In this document: in pieces, positions 6,209 to 6,391 of the stretch
Layout: each line of letters opens with the position of its first letter
Position numbering within the stretch: position 1 is the first letter of the stretch
Assembly: GCA_007123575.1 (NCBI GenBank)
Contig: SKKV01000142.1
Span: 1-6,391, forward strand
Reading direction: 5' to 3'
DNA: 6,391 nt
From: Wenzhouxiangella sp.
GTDB lineage: Bacteria; Pseudomonadota; Gammaproteobacteria; Xanthomonadales; Wenzhouxiangellaceae
Position numbers and translations under genes: made by a program
The notes under the pieces: model-generated
What the model was told of the DNA's origin: nothing
Seen by the model: the letters and a program-made list of their open reading frames with translations, nothing else
Database searches by the model: none

Positions 6209-6391
6209 TGAGCAACGAAGATTCCCACAAGCTGGTAGAAGATCTGATGGTCAAGGACGTGGTGACCATTTCCTGCATGGCGTCCCTGCGCGAAGCGATG
6301 GAAAAGATGCGCAAGCACGGGGTCAAATCGCTGGTGGTCGAAAAACGCCATGACAGCGACGCCTGGGGCATGGTGACCTACACCACGGTAC
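6208..6391 (+). CDS. CBS-domain protein (3' end beyond window)
   Basis: N-terminal 61 residues of a cytoplasmic CBS-domain protein. VEDLMVKDVVTISCMASLREAMEKM (10-34) is the typical opening of a CBS motif (D-x-M-x-x-D-V-V-T-I, then a helix with Ala and Met). HGVKSLVVEKR (37-47) and WGMVTYTTV (53-61) supply the following strands. CBS motifs usually occur in pairs that bind AMP, ATP or related ligands, and a second motif is expected beyond the right edge. The ATG overlaps the stop of the P-II-like gene by one base (TGATG), and a GAGG at 6194-6197 could serve as its ribosome binding site about 10 nt upstream. Membership in the DUF1538/P-II operon suggests a second nucleotide-sensing input to the same membrane protein. 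Whether other domains follow cannot be seen. Confidence 0.88.
   Translation, partial: MSNEDSHKLVEDLMVKDVVTISCMASLREAMEKMRKHGVKSLVVEKRHDSDAWGMVTYTTV

Overview
The window looks like chromosomal DNA of a free-living, fairly GC-rich gammaproteobacterium (about 60% G+C by eye). Three things point that way: a Fur-box-like iron operator in a standard bacterial promoter, a lipoprotein-type iron-binding protein, and a secreted protein ending in a Phe-Arg-Asp-x-Phe tail. I associate that tail with Xanthomonadales and Wenzhouxiangella-like bacteria, from memory only, so the taxonomic guess is weak. I see no mobile element, CRISPR array, tRNA or rRNA gene.

Layout. Positions 1-2274 (minus strand) hold the start of a ferric-iron ABC importer operon. 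It comprises an iron-binding lipoprotein of the FbpA/FutA type and then a two-domain FbpB-type permease that overlaps it and runs off the left edge. A Fur-box-like site (2316-2334) fills the spacer of a plausible sigma-70 promoter just upstream. Positions 2378-4282 (minus strand) hold a 634-residue secreted protein of a family I recognise only as an unnamed exported family with a cysteine-containing core. Positions 4283-4355 are a short divergent intergenic region. From 4356 to the right edge (plus strand) is a tightly packed operon: a 502-residue membrane protein with two DUF1538 domains, a divergent P-II-like protein (115 aa), and the start of a CBS-domain protein.

How the genes work together. 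The minus-strand iron genes form a conventional system: periplasmic Fe(III) capture passes to the permease, with an ATPase gene presumably beyond the left edge and Fur repression under iron sufficiency. The plus-strand cluster is the less understood part. A duplicated membrane protein of unknown substrate is translationally coupled to a P-II homologue and a CBS protein, which are typically adenine-nucleotide-sensing folds. This resembles the logic of GlnK-AmtB or SbtB-SbtA, where a P-II trimer gates a membrane transporter, and it is the best candidate here for a poorly described system. The secreted-protein gene has no evident functional tie to either neighbour. The annotation accounts for nearly all of the sequence; the only gene-free gaps are 2275-2377 and 4283-4355.
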